The position numbers were made by a program, and so were the translations under genes. Positions 26,621 to 39,794 of a stretch of 64,000 nucleotides of DNA are shown in pieces. Below the pieces are notes generated by a model. That model was not told the DNA's origin, did not search any database, and saw nothing but the letters and a program-made list of their open reading frames with translations. Numbering within the stretch: position 1 is the stretch's first letter; every line of letters starts with the position of its first letter. This stretch comes from Cranoglanis bouderius (taxonomy: Eukaryota > Chordata > Actinopteri > Siluriformes > Cranoglanididae), in the NCBI GenBank assembly GCA_023630585.1, contig CM042551.1, positions 1,335,001-1,399,000 of the forward strand. Direction: 5' to 3'.

Positions 26621-29600
26621 CATTCCCCTTCAGCTTTTAACTCAACATCGCTCTGATTTAAATCTCACGTCAAGTCCTTAAAGGTGAAAAGTACTGAAAA
26701 GTGCTGTGGAGTTCTGGGGAGTGTGTGAGAAAAACCTACCAAAAAAGATTAACTAAAAAAAAACACTAGACAAAACCCTAAAATAAACACCTTAAAGTCA
26801 AAAACAACTCAAACACTAAAAGGAACATTAAAAAAACTTTAAAAAAACAACCACGACATATTAAAGGTTTGTATTTACTGAACTAAACAGCGACTTACCT
26901 TGAGTTTTGCAGCGTCGGGGTCGTGATGGAGCATGTGACGAACCAGACTCTCCTGAAGCACAACACAGGAAACACACCGTCAGTATAGCACGACAGATTC
27001 AAATTATTTAATTACAAACATGATAAACCGCAGTAAATACAACAGCTGACCTCCCACCCAGCAGGGGGCAGCACTCAAAAGCACAGAACCCAGTAATGAA
27101 GTATATTTTATAATGTTTATTGCACCTGCATGTTAAACACTAGCATGGAAAGGGTGTTAGCGCAGCAGGAGGATGCTAGTTACCCTCATGGCGAAGGCTT
27201 TGTCGCAGCCGGGGAAGGAGCAGTGATGGCGCAGCAGCTTCAGGTGGACTTTGCGGATGTGGTGCTGCAGGTTGAAGGTGGTGGAGAAGTACGCCTGGCA
27301 GCCGTCGCTCGGACACAGCAGCACGGGTTTCTGCAGGGCGTGAGTGCGCCTGTGTCGCCGCAGAGAGTCACGTTTCACAAACGTCTTCTTACACGTGGAG
27401 CAGGTGTGCGAGGCTGAACACACGGACACACATCACACGTGCATTTACACTTAAGTGCTGAAAAGATCTACATATTAAACCAGCATCTACTGAAAATATA
27501 CCACTAGTGTGTTTACAGCAACCTGTAAACTTCACTCGGGAGGTGTCGAGGTGTTCGAGCTCGTGCTAGAGAACAACCTGTGAGTGTGAACTTCCTGATC
27601 TTCAGTCATGCAAAAATAACAGGGGGGAAAAAAAAAGGCAAGAACACACCCCTTAAATAACCTTCATAAACTAAACACTAAAAATTACACAAAAAAACCC
27701 CAAAGCATCAACAAAACCAAGGAAAAAACCCGAAAACTATTAAAGTTATTTATTTCAAAAACCACTCAACTACTTACAATAAACAAAAGCTAAGAATAAG
27801 AAAAATAAATAAATAAACCTTAAAGAAAAACCATCAAAAACATTTAAAAAAGGGCTAAAATAGCAAAAAAAAAAAAACACTAAAGGTAAAACACTTTAAT
27901 AAAAAAAAAAACCCCATCAAGAAAAAACCCAGATTCAGGATGTGACTTGCGGGGACTCACCTGGGTGTGTAGCTGCGTGTTTCAGTAATCTACTCCAGGT
28001 GTGTTCCACAACCTCACACTCCGAGTGAGGACAGCGATAACCTTCAGCACAGAGATGGAGGTGTGAGGGCGTGTCCCAAATCAGCAAGTTCACTTCTTTG
28101 GACACGGTTAGATTAAACTCTCACCTGTGTGTGTTTTCTCGTGAGCTTTTCGGGCGATGTGTGTGCTGAACATCATTCTGCAGTCCGCCTTCGAGCACCT
28201 GAGAGGAAACGAGTCGTTATTAAAGCTCCTGCACAGAGTGCTGCCGAGTGTGTACTGTGAAGCCCCACCCCCCAGAGCTCACCTGAAGCCCCACCCCCCA
28301 GAGCTCACCTGAAGCCCCACCCCCCAGAGCTCACCTGAAGCCCCACCCCCCAGAGCTCACCTGAAGCCCCACCCCCCAGAGCTCACCTGAAGCCCCACCC
28401 CCCAGAGCTCACCTGAAGCCCCCGGAGATTCCATGAGTCACCTGGTGAAGCTTCAGTCCACGCCGCTTCCGGAACGTCATCACACAGCTGGGAAAGGTGC
28501 ACTGTGGGAAATGCACACAGATTCACACAGGAGCAGGAAGCAACAGAGAAGTCAAAACAATTTACACCTCAAGACCCGTATCTGAGGATGGAGCCGAACA
28601 CAAAATACAACAAAATATATAAAAATCTCACAATCCTCAAAAGCAATAAACATCAATATTCACCAACAATACAGTAGTGCTGCTTTTTTAGTTTTTAATG
28701 CTAATTTTAATGGAAACAATTGGAATTGGATTTGCAAAAGTTTGTTGGAACTGGAAATGTTTACATATAAATAAACTTGAATTTTTTTGTTAGGATTGAT
28801 TTTATTTATTAGTTATATTTTATACATCATTATATTTGCAGAATGATTTTTGTGAAAGCTGCAGGTTTGTGTAAATAAACATGTACTTTTCCTGATTTTA
28901 AAAAGTGCTAGTTTAAATTTAAAAAACGTTAGTATTTAACACACAGCACTGAACAGGGGAAAAAATAAAAATAAAAAAGTAACATTTTAAAGTAATCACA
29001 CCAGCTGCCTGGACAGTTATTATTCTAACATTAAAACCTATAATCAAACATAACCAGGTTATCAGTGACTTCTCAGAAAGGTGTATTGCACCACCGGGAC
29101 CGTGATACTGACGCTGTTCGGTGATATCGCCTCAGCTCTACCTTAAAGTACCGCTCCTTGTCCTCGTGCGCGTAGCGGACATGTCTCTTCAGCCTGTCCC
29201 TGTTGCAGAAGGTTTTGCCGCAGTTCGCCTCAGAGCACCTGGAATAACAAGCCAGGCTAAATGCTAAACTGGAGGCTACACGCTTCCATGACACGTTAGC
29301 ATCAACTCGGCTAATGTACGGAGTTTTACCTGACTTTTTTGCCTTGGTGTTTGAGCGCGTGCCTGCTGAGGTGCGACCTGCGCGAGAACTGGCGCTCGCA
29401 TCCTTCTTCGGGGCATTTGTATGGCCGCTAGATGGACACACACACACACACACACTACAGTATACACAATCCACCATGTACTTGATGCATCGTGAACGCG
29501 CTCTAGAGCACACTTTCAGAACTCACCGCTCCAGTGTGCACGGTCTCGTGCTCCTCGAGACGCCACCGGCGCGTGAACGTCGCTCCGCAGTCCGCGTGCA

Positions 29601-29664
29601 CGCAGTTAAAGAGCTGCAGACGCTGCATGGCGTCCACGTTCCCTAAACTCTGCTGCTGACTCAT
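26290..29664 (-). CDS. TFIIIA / 42Sp43-like 5S-rRNA-binding nine-zinc-finger protein (complete, 9 exons)
   Basis: Family members bind the 5S rRNA gene (TFIIIA, starting Pol III transcription) or store 5S rRNA in oocytes (42Sp43). Minus-strand exons: 29664-29527, 29427-29330, 29238-29142, 28501-28413, 28198-28125, 28041-27961, 27413-27184, 26952-26899, 26532-26290; 1104 nt, 367 aa. Nine C2H2 fingers follow in TFIIIA order. Finger 1 begins CVHADCGATFTRRW. Finger 6 has the unusual CPHSECEVVEHTWSRLLKH. Finger 7 has the short CSTC spacing typical of TFIIIA finger 7. Finger 9 is CSFPGCDKAFAMR then ESLVRHMLHH. A basic, Arg-rich tail (RRRKRSSKSWQKRL..) ends the protein. The start is the only upstream ATG in frame. 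The length and tail favour a 42Sp43-like paralogue over canonical gtf3a, but I cannot settle this, so no symbol is given. Confidence 0.85.
27440..27955. other. Intron 6 of the TFIIIA-like gene, A-rich
   Basis: Strongly A-rich on the plus strand with AAACACTAAA-like words (T-rich in the transcript). Similar A-rich AAAACTC/AAACACC sequence occurs at 26740-26870 and 30170-30400. No other feature. Confidence 0.6.
28258..28415. repeat. 26-bp minisatellite containing a copied splice donor
   Basis: Unit GAAGCCCCACCCCCCAGAGC then TCACCT, six copies, inside the TFIIIA-like gene. On the coding (minus) strand each unit contains CTTCAGGTGAGC, the same as the authentic exon 4 donor, which is the copy at 28411-28413. 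Confidence 0.93.
28511..29141. other. Intron 3 of the TFIIIA-like gene
   Basis: AT-rich non-coding sequence with no recognised element. Confidence 0.6.
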
Positions 29665-29860
29665 TTAGTTTATTTTTCTTTCTTTTTTTTTTTTTCCTCT
29701 CTCGCTGAGCTCGTGTGATTATGATGATAATGACCCTACGGCGCGCGAGGTCGGTGTGTACGCGCTTTTATTAGCGAGCTTTATAATGAGCGTCACCTGA
29801 GAGCTGTTAGAGTCCTGATGATGGAGCACCTGAGAGAGAGAGAGATGGATGAACGGACTG
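29665..29860 (-). promoter_or_regulatory. Likely promoter and 5' UTR of the TFIIIA-like gene
   Basis: Directly upstream of the minus-strand ATG. Contains a CpG-containing block (about 29738-29770, CGGCGCGCGAGGTCGG) after a T/C-rich stretch at 29678-29706. Inferred from position only. Confidence 0.4.
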
Positions 29861-30532
29861 CGATAAATGCGAGGTGTTTAAAATGCTTCAATACAAAATA
29901 TCGCGAGTAATATTAAAGTATAAAGAAATGACACATACTTTATGGAAACCTTTAACTCCAGGGCTGATTCTCTACAGAAAGCCTTTAGTGTTCACCTTCT
30001 TCAGCTAAACTGAGCAGTGTGTTGATGAGAAACTCTACACTGAGTGGAAAGTCTCATTAAAAACTATTTAGAACTGATGACGGTTTATTTTGAAGGAGAA
30101 AAAAATCTCGAGCTGGTTTTAACTTTCAGAAAAACTTAACTCCAAAAGCAAGTACCATTTCTAAAGCAAATAATATATATATATATATATATCTAAAAGC
30201 AAAAACCTTAATAAGGCTAAAACTCTAAACAAAAAATAAACAAAACAAAAGCAAATAAAAAGAAAAAAACAACCACAAAAAACACTTAAACACCAAACAG
30301 ATGAAATAATAAACACCTACAACAAAATGAAAGATAAAAAAAACAAAACTCAAAAAACAACTCAAACATCCACTAAAAAACTCAAAGGAAAAAAAGGAAA
30401 TGATATTTAGATGCAGGAATAGTGAGTCATTCGTGTAGATCTGTAGATATTACTGTTGTGTTGGAATGATAAAATGTAATTTTATTACAGTTCAGTAAAA
30501 AAAACAAAAAACCTGCAGCTTGTCATGTTAGT

Positions 30533-32165
30533 GAGAGATGTTAGTGAGAGATGTTAGTGAGAGATGGTAGTGAGAGATGGTAGTTAGTGAGAGATGTTAG
30601 TTAGAGATGGTAGTTAGTGAGAGATGTTAGTTAGAGATGTTAGTTAGAGATGGTAGTTAGAGATGGTAGTTAGTGAGAGATGTTAGTTAGAGATGGTAGT
30701 TAGTGAGAGATGTTAGTTAGAGATGGTAGTTAGTGAGAGATGGTAGTTAGAGATGGTAGTTAGAGATGGTAGTTAGTGAGAGATGTTAGTGAGAGATGTT
30801 ACTGAGAGATGTTAGTTAGTGAGAGATGTTAGTGAGAGATGGTAGTTAGTGAGAGATGTTACTGAGAGATGGTAGTTAGAGATGTTAGAGATGTTAGTGA
30901 GAGATGTTAGTTAGAGATGTTAGAGATGTTAGTGAGAGATGTTAGTTAGAGATGGTAGTGAGAGAGAGATGTTAGAGATGGTAGTTAGAGAGAGATGTTA
31001 GTGAGAGATGGTAGTTAGTGAGAGATGTTAGTGAGAGATGTTAGTTAGAGATGTTAGTTAGTGAGAGATGTTACTGAGAGATGTTAGTGAGAGATGGTAG
31101 TTAGAGATGGTAGTTAGAGATGGTAGTTAGTGAGAGATGTTAGTTAGAGATGGTAGTTAGTGAGAGATGTTAGTGAGAGATGGTAGTTAGAGATGGTAGT
31201 TAGAGATGGTAGTTAGAGAAAGATGTTAGTTAGAGATGGTAGTTAGTGAGAGATGTTAGTTAGAGATGGTAGTGAGAGATGTTAGTTAGAGATGTTAGTG
31301 AGAGATGTTAGTTAGTGAGAGATGTTAGTGAGAGATGTTAGTTAGTGAGAGATGTTAGTGAGAGATGTTAGTTAGTGAGAGATATTAGTGAGAGATGTTA
31401 GTTAGTGAGAGATGTTACTGAGAGATGGTAGTTAGAGATGGTAGTTAGTGAGAGATGTTAGTGAGAGATGTTACTGAGAGATGTTAGTTAGAGATGGTAG
31501 TTACTGAGAGATGTTAGTTAGTGAGAGATGTTACTGAGAGATGGTAGTTAGTGAGAGATGTTAGTTAGAGATGTTAGTTAGAGATGGTAGTTAGTGAGAG
31601 ATGTTAGTGAGAGATGGTAGTTAGAGATGGTAGTTAGTGAGAGATGTTACTGAGAGATGGTAGTTAGAGATGGTAGTTAGTGAGAGATGGTAGTTAGAGA
31701 TGGTAGTTAGTGAGAGATGTTAGTTAGAGATGGTAGTGAGAGATGTTAGTGAGAGATGGTAGTTAGAGATGGTAGTTAGAGATGTTAGTGAGAGATGTTA
31801 GTGAGAGATGTTAGTGAGAGATGTTAGTTAGAGATGGTAGTTACTGAGAGATGTTAGTGAGAGATGGTAGTTAGAGATGGTAGTTAGTGAGAGATGTTAG
31901 TGAGACATGTTAGTGAGAGATGGTAGTTAGTGAGAGATGTTAGTGAGAGATGGTAGTTAGTGAGAGATGTTAGTTAGTGAGAGATGTTAGTGAGAGATGT
32001 TAGTGAGAGATGTTAGTGAGAGATGTTAGTTAGTTAGAGATGGTAGTTAGTGAGAGATGTTAGTGAGAGATGTTAGTTAGAGATGGTAGTTAGTGAGAGA
32101 TGTTAGTTAGAGATGTTAGTTAGAGATGGTAGTTAGTGAGAGATGTTAGTTAGTTAGTGAGAAAG
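30533..32165. repeat. 1.63-kb GTTAGTGAGAGAT / GGTAGTTAGAGAT minisatellite
   Basis: Short units of 9-17 bases (GAGAGATGTTAGT, TAGAGATGGTAGT, TAGTGAGAGATG) in irregular order, well over a hundred units. Lies between the divergent TFIIIA-like and OSBPL7 genes. Confidence 0.96.
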
Positions 32166-32903
32166 TGTAGAAGTGAGTGTCAGAAAAGTTTCAGCTTCAC
32201 CTCAAAGCTCTTTTTTAATTCTTTACCACTTATAAACGATATGTTTAGCTGCTGAATGTTAAGTATGTTGTGTTGATTTTATTATCTCTGTTTACAGATT
32301 ATAGATTGTAATGTGTTTATTCTAATGACACAGTTTATCTTAAATTGTATAATTTGATTATATAATGTTTCACTTGATTAACAAAAGGTTGTTTTCTGTG
32401 ATCCTTCAGAGAGACGCGACTCCATTTAGCATCAGTGATCTTCTTATGTTTCATTATGTGAAAAAGGTGAGAGGTCATAAGGTCAAGATCAGGGGTCACT
32501 GAATGTCATATCATACACACACACACACACACAGCCTATGTCATGTCCTGTATCATCATATCTTTATAGTGATGCTACATACAAACACCCGCTCACTATT
32601 ATAATCCCACAGCAGCGCAGAGTCGACAGCAGCTCAGCAAGCTAATGTGTGCTAAAGATAAAGATAAGCCACATTTGTAGATTTAAAAAACAAGCAAAGT
32701 TAGCACACACTGCTCATGAATCATGAATACTAGCTGCGTAAATAAACATTAACGTTAGCCGTAGCTATCAGCTTTATCATCAAACCGTTTCTTTTATAAA
32801 ATCTGTAAAGTTTGTGATGTTTTAAATACTGCAATCCATTGTGCTCAGAATCCATCTCGCTTAAATAATCTGATAAACACACCTGACTTCTACAAAATGG
32901 TGG

Positions 32904-32985
<82 letters not shown>

Positions 32986-33311
32986 CAATGCTAAACAGAT
33001 TTCCCTTTGCTTTATTTTCTACTTGATTTTAGTTTATATGTTGGTTTTATTTTGTGAAAACATGTCTAACACTTTCTTTGTTTTTATATTTGTGACATAA
33101 TTCCATTGATTTCAGCCCAATTTTACTGACGCGAGAAAAGATAATGTTAATAAAGAGATTATTTCCACCGCTTTACGTGTCGTTTGTCATCTCTCATCCT
33201 GCAGAAATCATTCATGTAGATCTTCTTCATATGTTTATGACAGTCAGTTTTTCTGAGCAGAAGCACTGGAACGTGTTGTGAAAATCAACTGGAAATATAT
33301 ATTATATTATA

Positions 33312-33357
<46 letters not shown>

Positions 33358-33990
33358 TATTATTATTATTATAATGAAGAAACACATCCAATCTACATGT
33401 ATACAAAGTTTAAAGAAGGAACAGAACACTATCTGATCACCTACACCTTAATCCAGGATTAAACTCCTACACAAATAGAAGTTAATCTTAGTTATAAGCT
33501 TTTTTAAAAATTTATTTATTTTTTTAGTTTTGTTGAGTTTCTGAAGCACATCTGAACAAAAATGTGAGTTTATTTCAGTATGAGCTGTGTGGTGGAGATC
33601 CTGGGTGGAGCACTCGCTAATGACACTGAGAAACACCAAGACTAGAAAACAGTAGAAAATCCAGCACTGATCCATCAGATATCACCCCCCCCCCCAAACC
33701 CCTCCCCCCTAACCCCTCCCCCACTGTGGGACTTTCTGTACAACACCAAGCTCTTTCAGCTTTCTGAAATGCCTTTCAGTCAGTCTGTGCGTTACCATGG
33801 CAACATGCAACGCTTTATCCAGCTGTGGTTTATTTGGGAACTATTTTCATTGCCTGAGGAAGAAAATAATCAAAACATTTAGACATGTCGTGTCTGAAAT
33901 GTCAGTTACTCCATATTAATTTATTATTTATAGAACTGTTGTAAAAAAGCAACATCACACTCACAATCATACTGCTGTACTGAATATCAA
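32166..33990. other. Intergenic sequence with microsatellites
   Basis: CA run at 32908-32983, ATA/TTA runs around 33300-33373, C-rich stretch at 33687-33721. No supported exon. Confidence 0.6.
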
Positions 33991-33991
33991 C

Positions 33992-34550
33992 ACGACTCTG
34001 TCATTACCTGTGATTACCTGTGATTACCTCTCATTACCTGTGATTACCTGTGATTACCTCTCATTACCTCTGATTTCCTGTCAGTACCTCTCATTACATG
34101 TGATTACCTGTCATTACCTCTCATTACCAGACATTACCTGTGATTACCTGTCATTACCTCTCATTACATGTGATTACCTGTGATTACCTGTCATTGCCAG
34201 ACATTACCAGACTATGCCTGAGATTACCTGTGATTGTCTGTCATTACATGTGATTACCTGTCATTACCTCTCATTACATGTGATTGCCTGTCATTACCTC
34301 TCATTACATGTGATTACCTGTGATTACCTGTCATTACCTCTCATTACATGTGATTACCTGTGATCACCTGTCATTACCTCTCATTACCTGTGATCACCTG
34401 TCATTACCTCTCATTACATGTGATTACCTGTGATTACCTGTCATTACATGTGATTACTTGTCATTATCTGTCATTACCTGAGATTACCTGTGGTTACCTG
34501 TCATTACCCCTCATTACATGTGATTACCTTTGATTACCAGACATTACCTG
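33992..34550. repeat. 10-bp TGATTACCTG / TCATTACCTC minisatellite
   Basis: About 55 units of ten bases with G/C alternation at the second position and C/A/T changes in the last four. On the minus strand most units contain CAGGTAAT or GAGGTAAT. Confidence 0.95.
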
Positions 34551-34659
34551 TCATAAAAAGGTAATGAATGATAATCATAAGTAAATAATCACTTGTGAAA
34601 AATGTGTGAAATTTATGAGTCATTTTCACCCACAGTGTTTTCATGTTGTTAAGCAGGTG

Positions 34660-34660
<1 letters not shown>

Positions 34661-34735
<75 letters not shown>
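34661..34735. repeat. (CA)n microsatellite
   Basis: About 75 bases of uninterrupted CA in the spacer between the TFIIIA-like gene and OSBPL7. Confidence 0.96.
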
Positions 34736-34737
<2 letters not shown>

Positions 34738-35759
34738 GGGTCGCTCCATGAAAACTGCAGCCAAACTGTGACATGATGGTAAATTCCAGAAAAGAGAATT
34801 GTGAAGAACACACCCACCCTCACGCTGATGTTACCATCAGACATAATGGCGTATGGGTCAAAAGATAACATCTCCACTCAAGCATGAGTTATGAGGCGTC
34901 ACATTTACTGCGTTGTGCATGTAACAAGGACACAAAATAACAATACATTTATCTATTTAAAAAAATAATAATAATCAGTAGTTTGAAAATAATCAACAAT
35001 TTGGACCAATCTCAATATCTGTTAACTCGAATATCTCAAGATAACTCTTTAATCTATTTTTCGATCCAATCAAAAAGAAGGATTCAGAACATTGAAGTGG
35101 AGATTTTCATGGGTACAGACAGAGTGCATCACTAGGAAGGTAAGGTAAGATATCGGTATCAATAATATTAAGGTAATAACTCAGTTGTTTTAGTTTTTAT
35201 TATAATGTAGTTGTGAGATATATATATATATATATATATATATCTTAAGTTCATTGTGATAATACTGTAAATTGTGCTTGACTGACTGACAGAGAAATAC
35301 TGTTACTAATGGAAACCTTGTTTTTGTTAACAGTTTGAACGTAACCCATGCAGACACCAACGCCTACATTCACAACCACTTTTAAAAGCCCTCACACCCA
35401 AAATGGGCTGTGACCCTGAACAACCATCCCATAGATAACTATTCAGTAGCCTCTGTACTAAAATAGGAAGACTTTTTTATTACAGGAAAGGGGGGGAATT
35501 AAATCTATAAATAATGACTTTATTAGGTAAGGAATGAAGGAATGTCTCAATTTCCAACACTAATTAATGTGGAGGATTTAGAAAGACGTTATGTTTTTAC
35601 AGTAGTTAGGAACAGGATGATGTTGAAATGATCTCATGTATATCTCAAGGTGTAACACCTCACGTTAATCATGATATTTAACATTATTCACTGCAGGGTT
35701 ACATTTTACTGCCACTGAATTATATACATTTGAATGGCTGCAGGTTTCATGGAGCGACA

Positions 35760-35896
35760 CACCTCTCTCGGTTTGGTTTTGGGATGGGCGTGAAAGGGGC
35801 GTGGTTTTATTTGACGCAGCAGGTGAGAGCTCAAAGCACGAGGAGTGTGTGTCTCGCGCAGCAAAGTGTTTCCCTCACACCTGGCTGCATACTGTA
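35760..35896 (+). promoter_or_regulatory. Possible OSBPL7 promoter and non-coding first exon
   Basis: GGGATGGGCGTGAAAGGGGC (GC/CACCC-box-like) is followed by a stretch ending CATACTGTAG with a strong donor GTAAGAAAC at 35897. The first coding exon starts with a clean acceptor at 40254-40255, so an upstream non-coding exon must exist; this is the best candidate I see. Alternatives closer to 40 kb are possible. Confidence 0.35.
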
Positions 35897-36348
35897 GGTA
35901 AGAAACAGAAACACACACACACACACACTTCACATGCGGGATATATATATTTTTTAAATATATATCCTACTGTTTAAAACTGCAGTATAATATCGTGTGT
36001 TTGGTGTAATGTCGCTAGTATCTGAGGGTTTTTGTAGAAATCTGTACACAGTGAGGTAGCTGAGGTGTTTATCCACCGGAAAATCCGCCCTGGTGAATTC
36101 CACTGTGTTTTGTTTTTTTTATTATAACTTTGTTTAGAGTTTATGAACACCTAAACCGCGTTCATTAAGCACTGCGGATTTCTGGTGTTGGTGTTTGGCC
36201 TGGTTTATTTCTAATGTGTTGTCGTTATTTCACAGGTTAGCTAGCTTAATTAGCTAATTGGTCTCTCACCTGAGAGTGAGCTGCGTTTGTTCTTTTAGCT
36301 CTTCACGGAGAAATGCACTTCCTTTGCTTTATTTCCCATATATATGTG

Positions 36349-36387
<39 letters not shown>

Positions 36388-39300
36388 ATATATTCCGGTT
36401 TGTCCTGCTTTACCTCACTGTCCTGTCGTGGCGTGAATTTATAACTCTTCAGAAAAGAAATATTCCATGCAGTTCTCTTTTCTCTGATTTATTACTGTGA
36501 CTTTATCAGAAAATTCATCCAGCAGAAAAGTAAAGGTGGTTAATGCAGATATTTAGATATCTGGCTTTCTGCTGATAAGAAAATCCTCCAGCTTTAGAAC
36601 GTATGAAGCGGAATGCGCAGCAAGTGGAGTGCGCATGCGCAGCAGTACACCTGCCGGATCGTAGGTGATAACCCGAAGTGCTGGATTGTTTTGTTCTGCT
36701 GTTGTTTTTAAACGGATGTTAAACGTGGCGTCTGCTTTCAGTGCTGGGTGGAGAAGTGTTATAAACGTTATAAAGCACGAGTTTCTGTCACCTCCTCCAA
36801 CCCTGAAATGATTACAAAGTCTGGAAATCTTCTGATAAGCTGTAATAGTGAGCTTCCTGCGGGAACATGAGAATATCTCTGTCACTAAAATTACAGACTA
36901 AAGGTGATGAAGTTTGTGCAGTGAAGTTTTTTTTAACCATTTAGCGAGTACCATGTTGATGTTCTTCCATCACTCGTGCTCACGAATCATCGATCCTGAG
37001 CATATCAGCTGAATTAATGCTGCATTTTATTATTAGCTGTTTTTTCTGCTCTAAGCCTAACTTCCCCTTTTTAATTGTGTGCCTTTTTTTTTTTTTTTTT
37101 GCACCTAGTGTAGTAACCATGCATCATTTCAGCACTATATCACGATCAAGCGCATGTTTTTCCCAGCCCTGTAATGAGCTGTAAAATTAGCTCTCAGCCA
37201 GTGAACGAGGGATTAACCCTGAGTTCCAGCAGAGGAGTGAACGTTATTTTTATTCGAGCGCCATAATGGTGAGGAATGAAGTAAAGAAATCTCGGCTGAA
37301 GCTTTGTTGGGCGATGATGAAACCGGCGTGTGGTCCGATCACATTCCAGCACGAGTGCCTGAACGAGTCTGATCACTACGGCTTCTCGGGGGCGTTTCCT
37401 CTGGGGCTCATTTTAAACCAGTTCTCATATTCCTTTGTTGCTTTACCTCTCGCGTAGCCCGTTGTGACCTGTGTCTGTGTGACGATGCGACACTTTACCC
37501 CCTAAAGCAGTGCTCGAAGTCACGTTCGTGTCAGTGACGGGCCCGAGTCCTGCAGCATGAGGTCTCTGTGTGAGGAACTGGTTAGTTTACATGTTTTACA
37601 GCGAGTGTACAGCAGAACACGTTACTGTACAGGATATCAGATTAAACCTCACTTTGTCATGCTGACTTCATCATGCTGACTAGTGACCTAGTCATTGTTT
37701 TAAGTGGCTTCTTGATCTCAGTGTAGTTTGCCTGGTAATGATCCTGACCCTGTGACTGAACTTGAAATGACTAGCTCAAAGCGTTCAATCACTATTGCAC
37801 ACGCATAAACACCACAGCTGTGGAGCAGAAAGCACAATACAGAGAATTTAAGCCATTTATGTTGACCTCAGTTATTAAATTGGTGCATAACTGCAATTTC
37901 ACGTAATCTATAAGCATGAGCAACTTTCAAGGATTAACACAGTCGACACTGGAGACTCCTTCCATACATGTTACATAAACATCTCCTTACCATATCTTAA
38001 TATCATAGAAATGCAGAAACGATAACGTATCCGAACGAGCGCATTAATATAAACCTGCGCTACTCTAAGAGCCGCTGTTATAGAAAACTAATGAACACCT
38101 TCTGACCAATCACAATCCAGAATCCAACCGCACTGTGGTGTAAAGGTAGATCACTGCCGTGAAATAACATATCGATGACCGTTATTCTACAAGTTTAGTT
38201 TTTTTTTTTTTAGGAGCAAATTCTTTACATTTCTGAAGAAATGCATCGTGTTTGTGCAATGCATCGAAATAAAATTAGTCAAGAAACTTAAATCAAGTTA
38301 GAAAGACCGCTGTAAGCTCTGACCACACCCCTCATCCTCTTCACCTTAAGATCTTTGCACTTTAACCCTTAAAAGTCACCACTGCTATGAAAGATCACAT
38401 CTTATACAGTATGTATACTATACAGTATTTATACGGGGGTGGGGGTGGGGGGGGTCGACGGCAATAAAGCAGCTCATAACTTCACCACTTTTGTTTTGTT
38501 TGGTCCAGACCTCATGAGGTTCAGAAGGTTTTGTTGTTTTACCGCTGTATGTAGCGTATCTCCAGTCATCACGTTCACTCTAGATGTGATGATAACATGG
38601 TGACACAATGCAGAGCAGTATACAGGAGAAACTCCAAGATCCGATCAGCGGTGACGATCAGTCAGATCAGCTCAGGAGGTTCACTCACAGACTTAATCAC
38701 TCATTACTTTGATCTCTCACTACACCAGACTCCGTGACCGTGGGCCAGACTGCCACGCTAGACACCGGCATACACACACATCCTGGGTTTTACAGAAACT
38801 ACTAGGAACCTGGGGGGAGGAAAGCTGCCACATGGCTGTTTTTTCCTGTTAATTCCTACACGTAACAATCGACTGTTTAACGTGAAAAGGCTGAAATGTA
38901 CAGAACAACACGCAGAACATCTCAGCTCTGTAACTAACAGTAAGTAAATAAGAGAGATTGTGGACCTCAGTAAAAACCTGTACAGCTGTGCGAGTGTAAA
39001 CACTAGTGTTTAAAAAAATAGTTTCTGCTCAATTTATTTTAGCAGCAAGTTTAATCAGTAAAAACGAGAGAAGGTCGTGACGAGGTGCTAGTAGCCTGTT
39101 CGCTAATTAGCGGTTCGGTTAAGCCTGACCGAGGACTCGGGGTCTGTAGATCTTTTCCACAGAGCCTGATTAAATGTAACTGTACGCTATATTTGGTGTG
39201 ATGGTTGCCCTCGTGCAGGGGTTCATGAGTCTGTGATGGAAATGAGGTTCAATTTTAATAATATACTGTTTTAAAAATGGCCGCCGTGTTCACATTCCCG

Positions 39301-39406
39301 CCTCGGCCGCGTGTTTATCTGTTTATCTCTGGCTTTGTGTTGCTGTGGAGATTGGCGCATAGATTGGACTGATCACAGATCAGCTGTTTACAAACCAGCA
39401 CTTAAT

Positions 39407-39463
<57 letters not shown>

Positions 39464-39735
39464 ATCTGAGAGTGTTAACTGGGTGAAACTGGGGCTGTAG
39501 AACAGGTTCCCACTCGAAACAGAGTCACTCAGGAGGAATTCCAGTTATTCATCATTCATAATGCAGGGAGGGAGTGAGGCGCTCTGTGTAATGATCAGCT
39601 ACTCATAACTTTTGGTTAAACCGGTTTCTAAAGCACTCCGGCATCTCCGGCATGAAGTTCCACCAAAATAACACCGACTGTGTAGGATGATGATGTATCT
39701 TTCAGAATATTCCAGATCAGTTTATTGTAAACACT

Positions 39736-39794
<59 letters not shown>

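Noticed and set aside
26315..26656. Plus-strand Arg-rich ORF opposite the last TFIIIA-like exon
   Set aside because: Shadow of the minus-strand coding exon, continuing into a CA repeat.
33992..34550. Telomere- or centromere-like satellite
   Set aside because: The ten-base TGATTACCTG unit is not a telomere motif and the array is only 0.56 kb in a gene-rich region.
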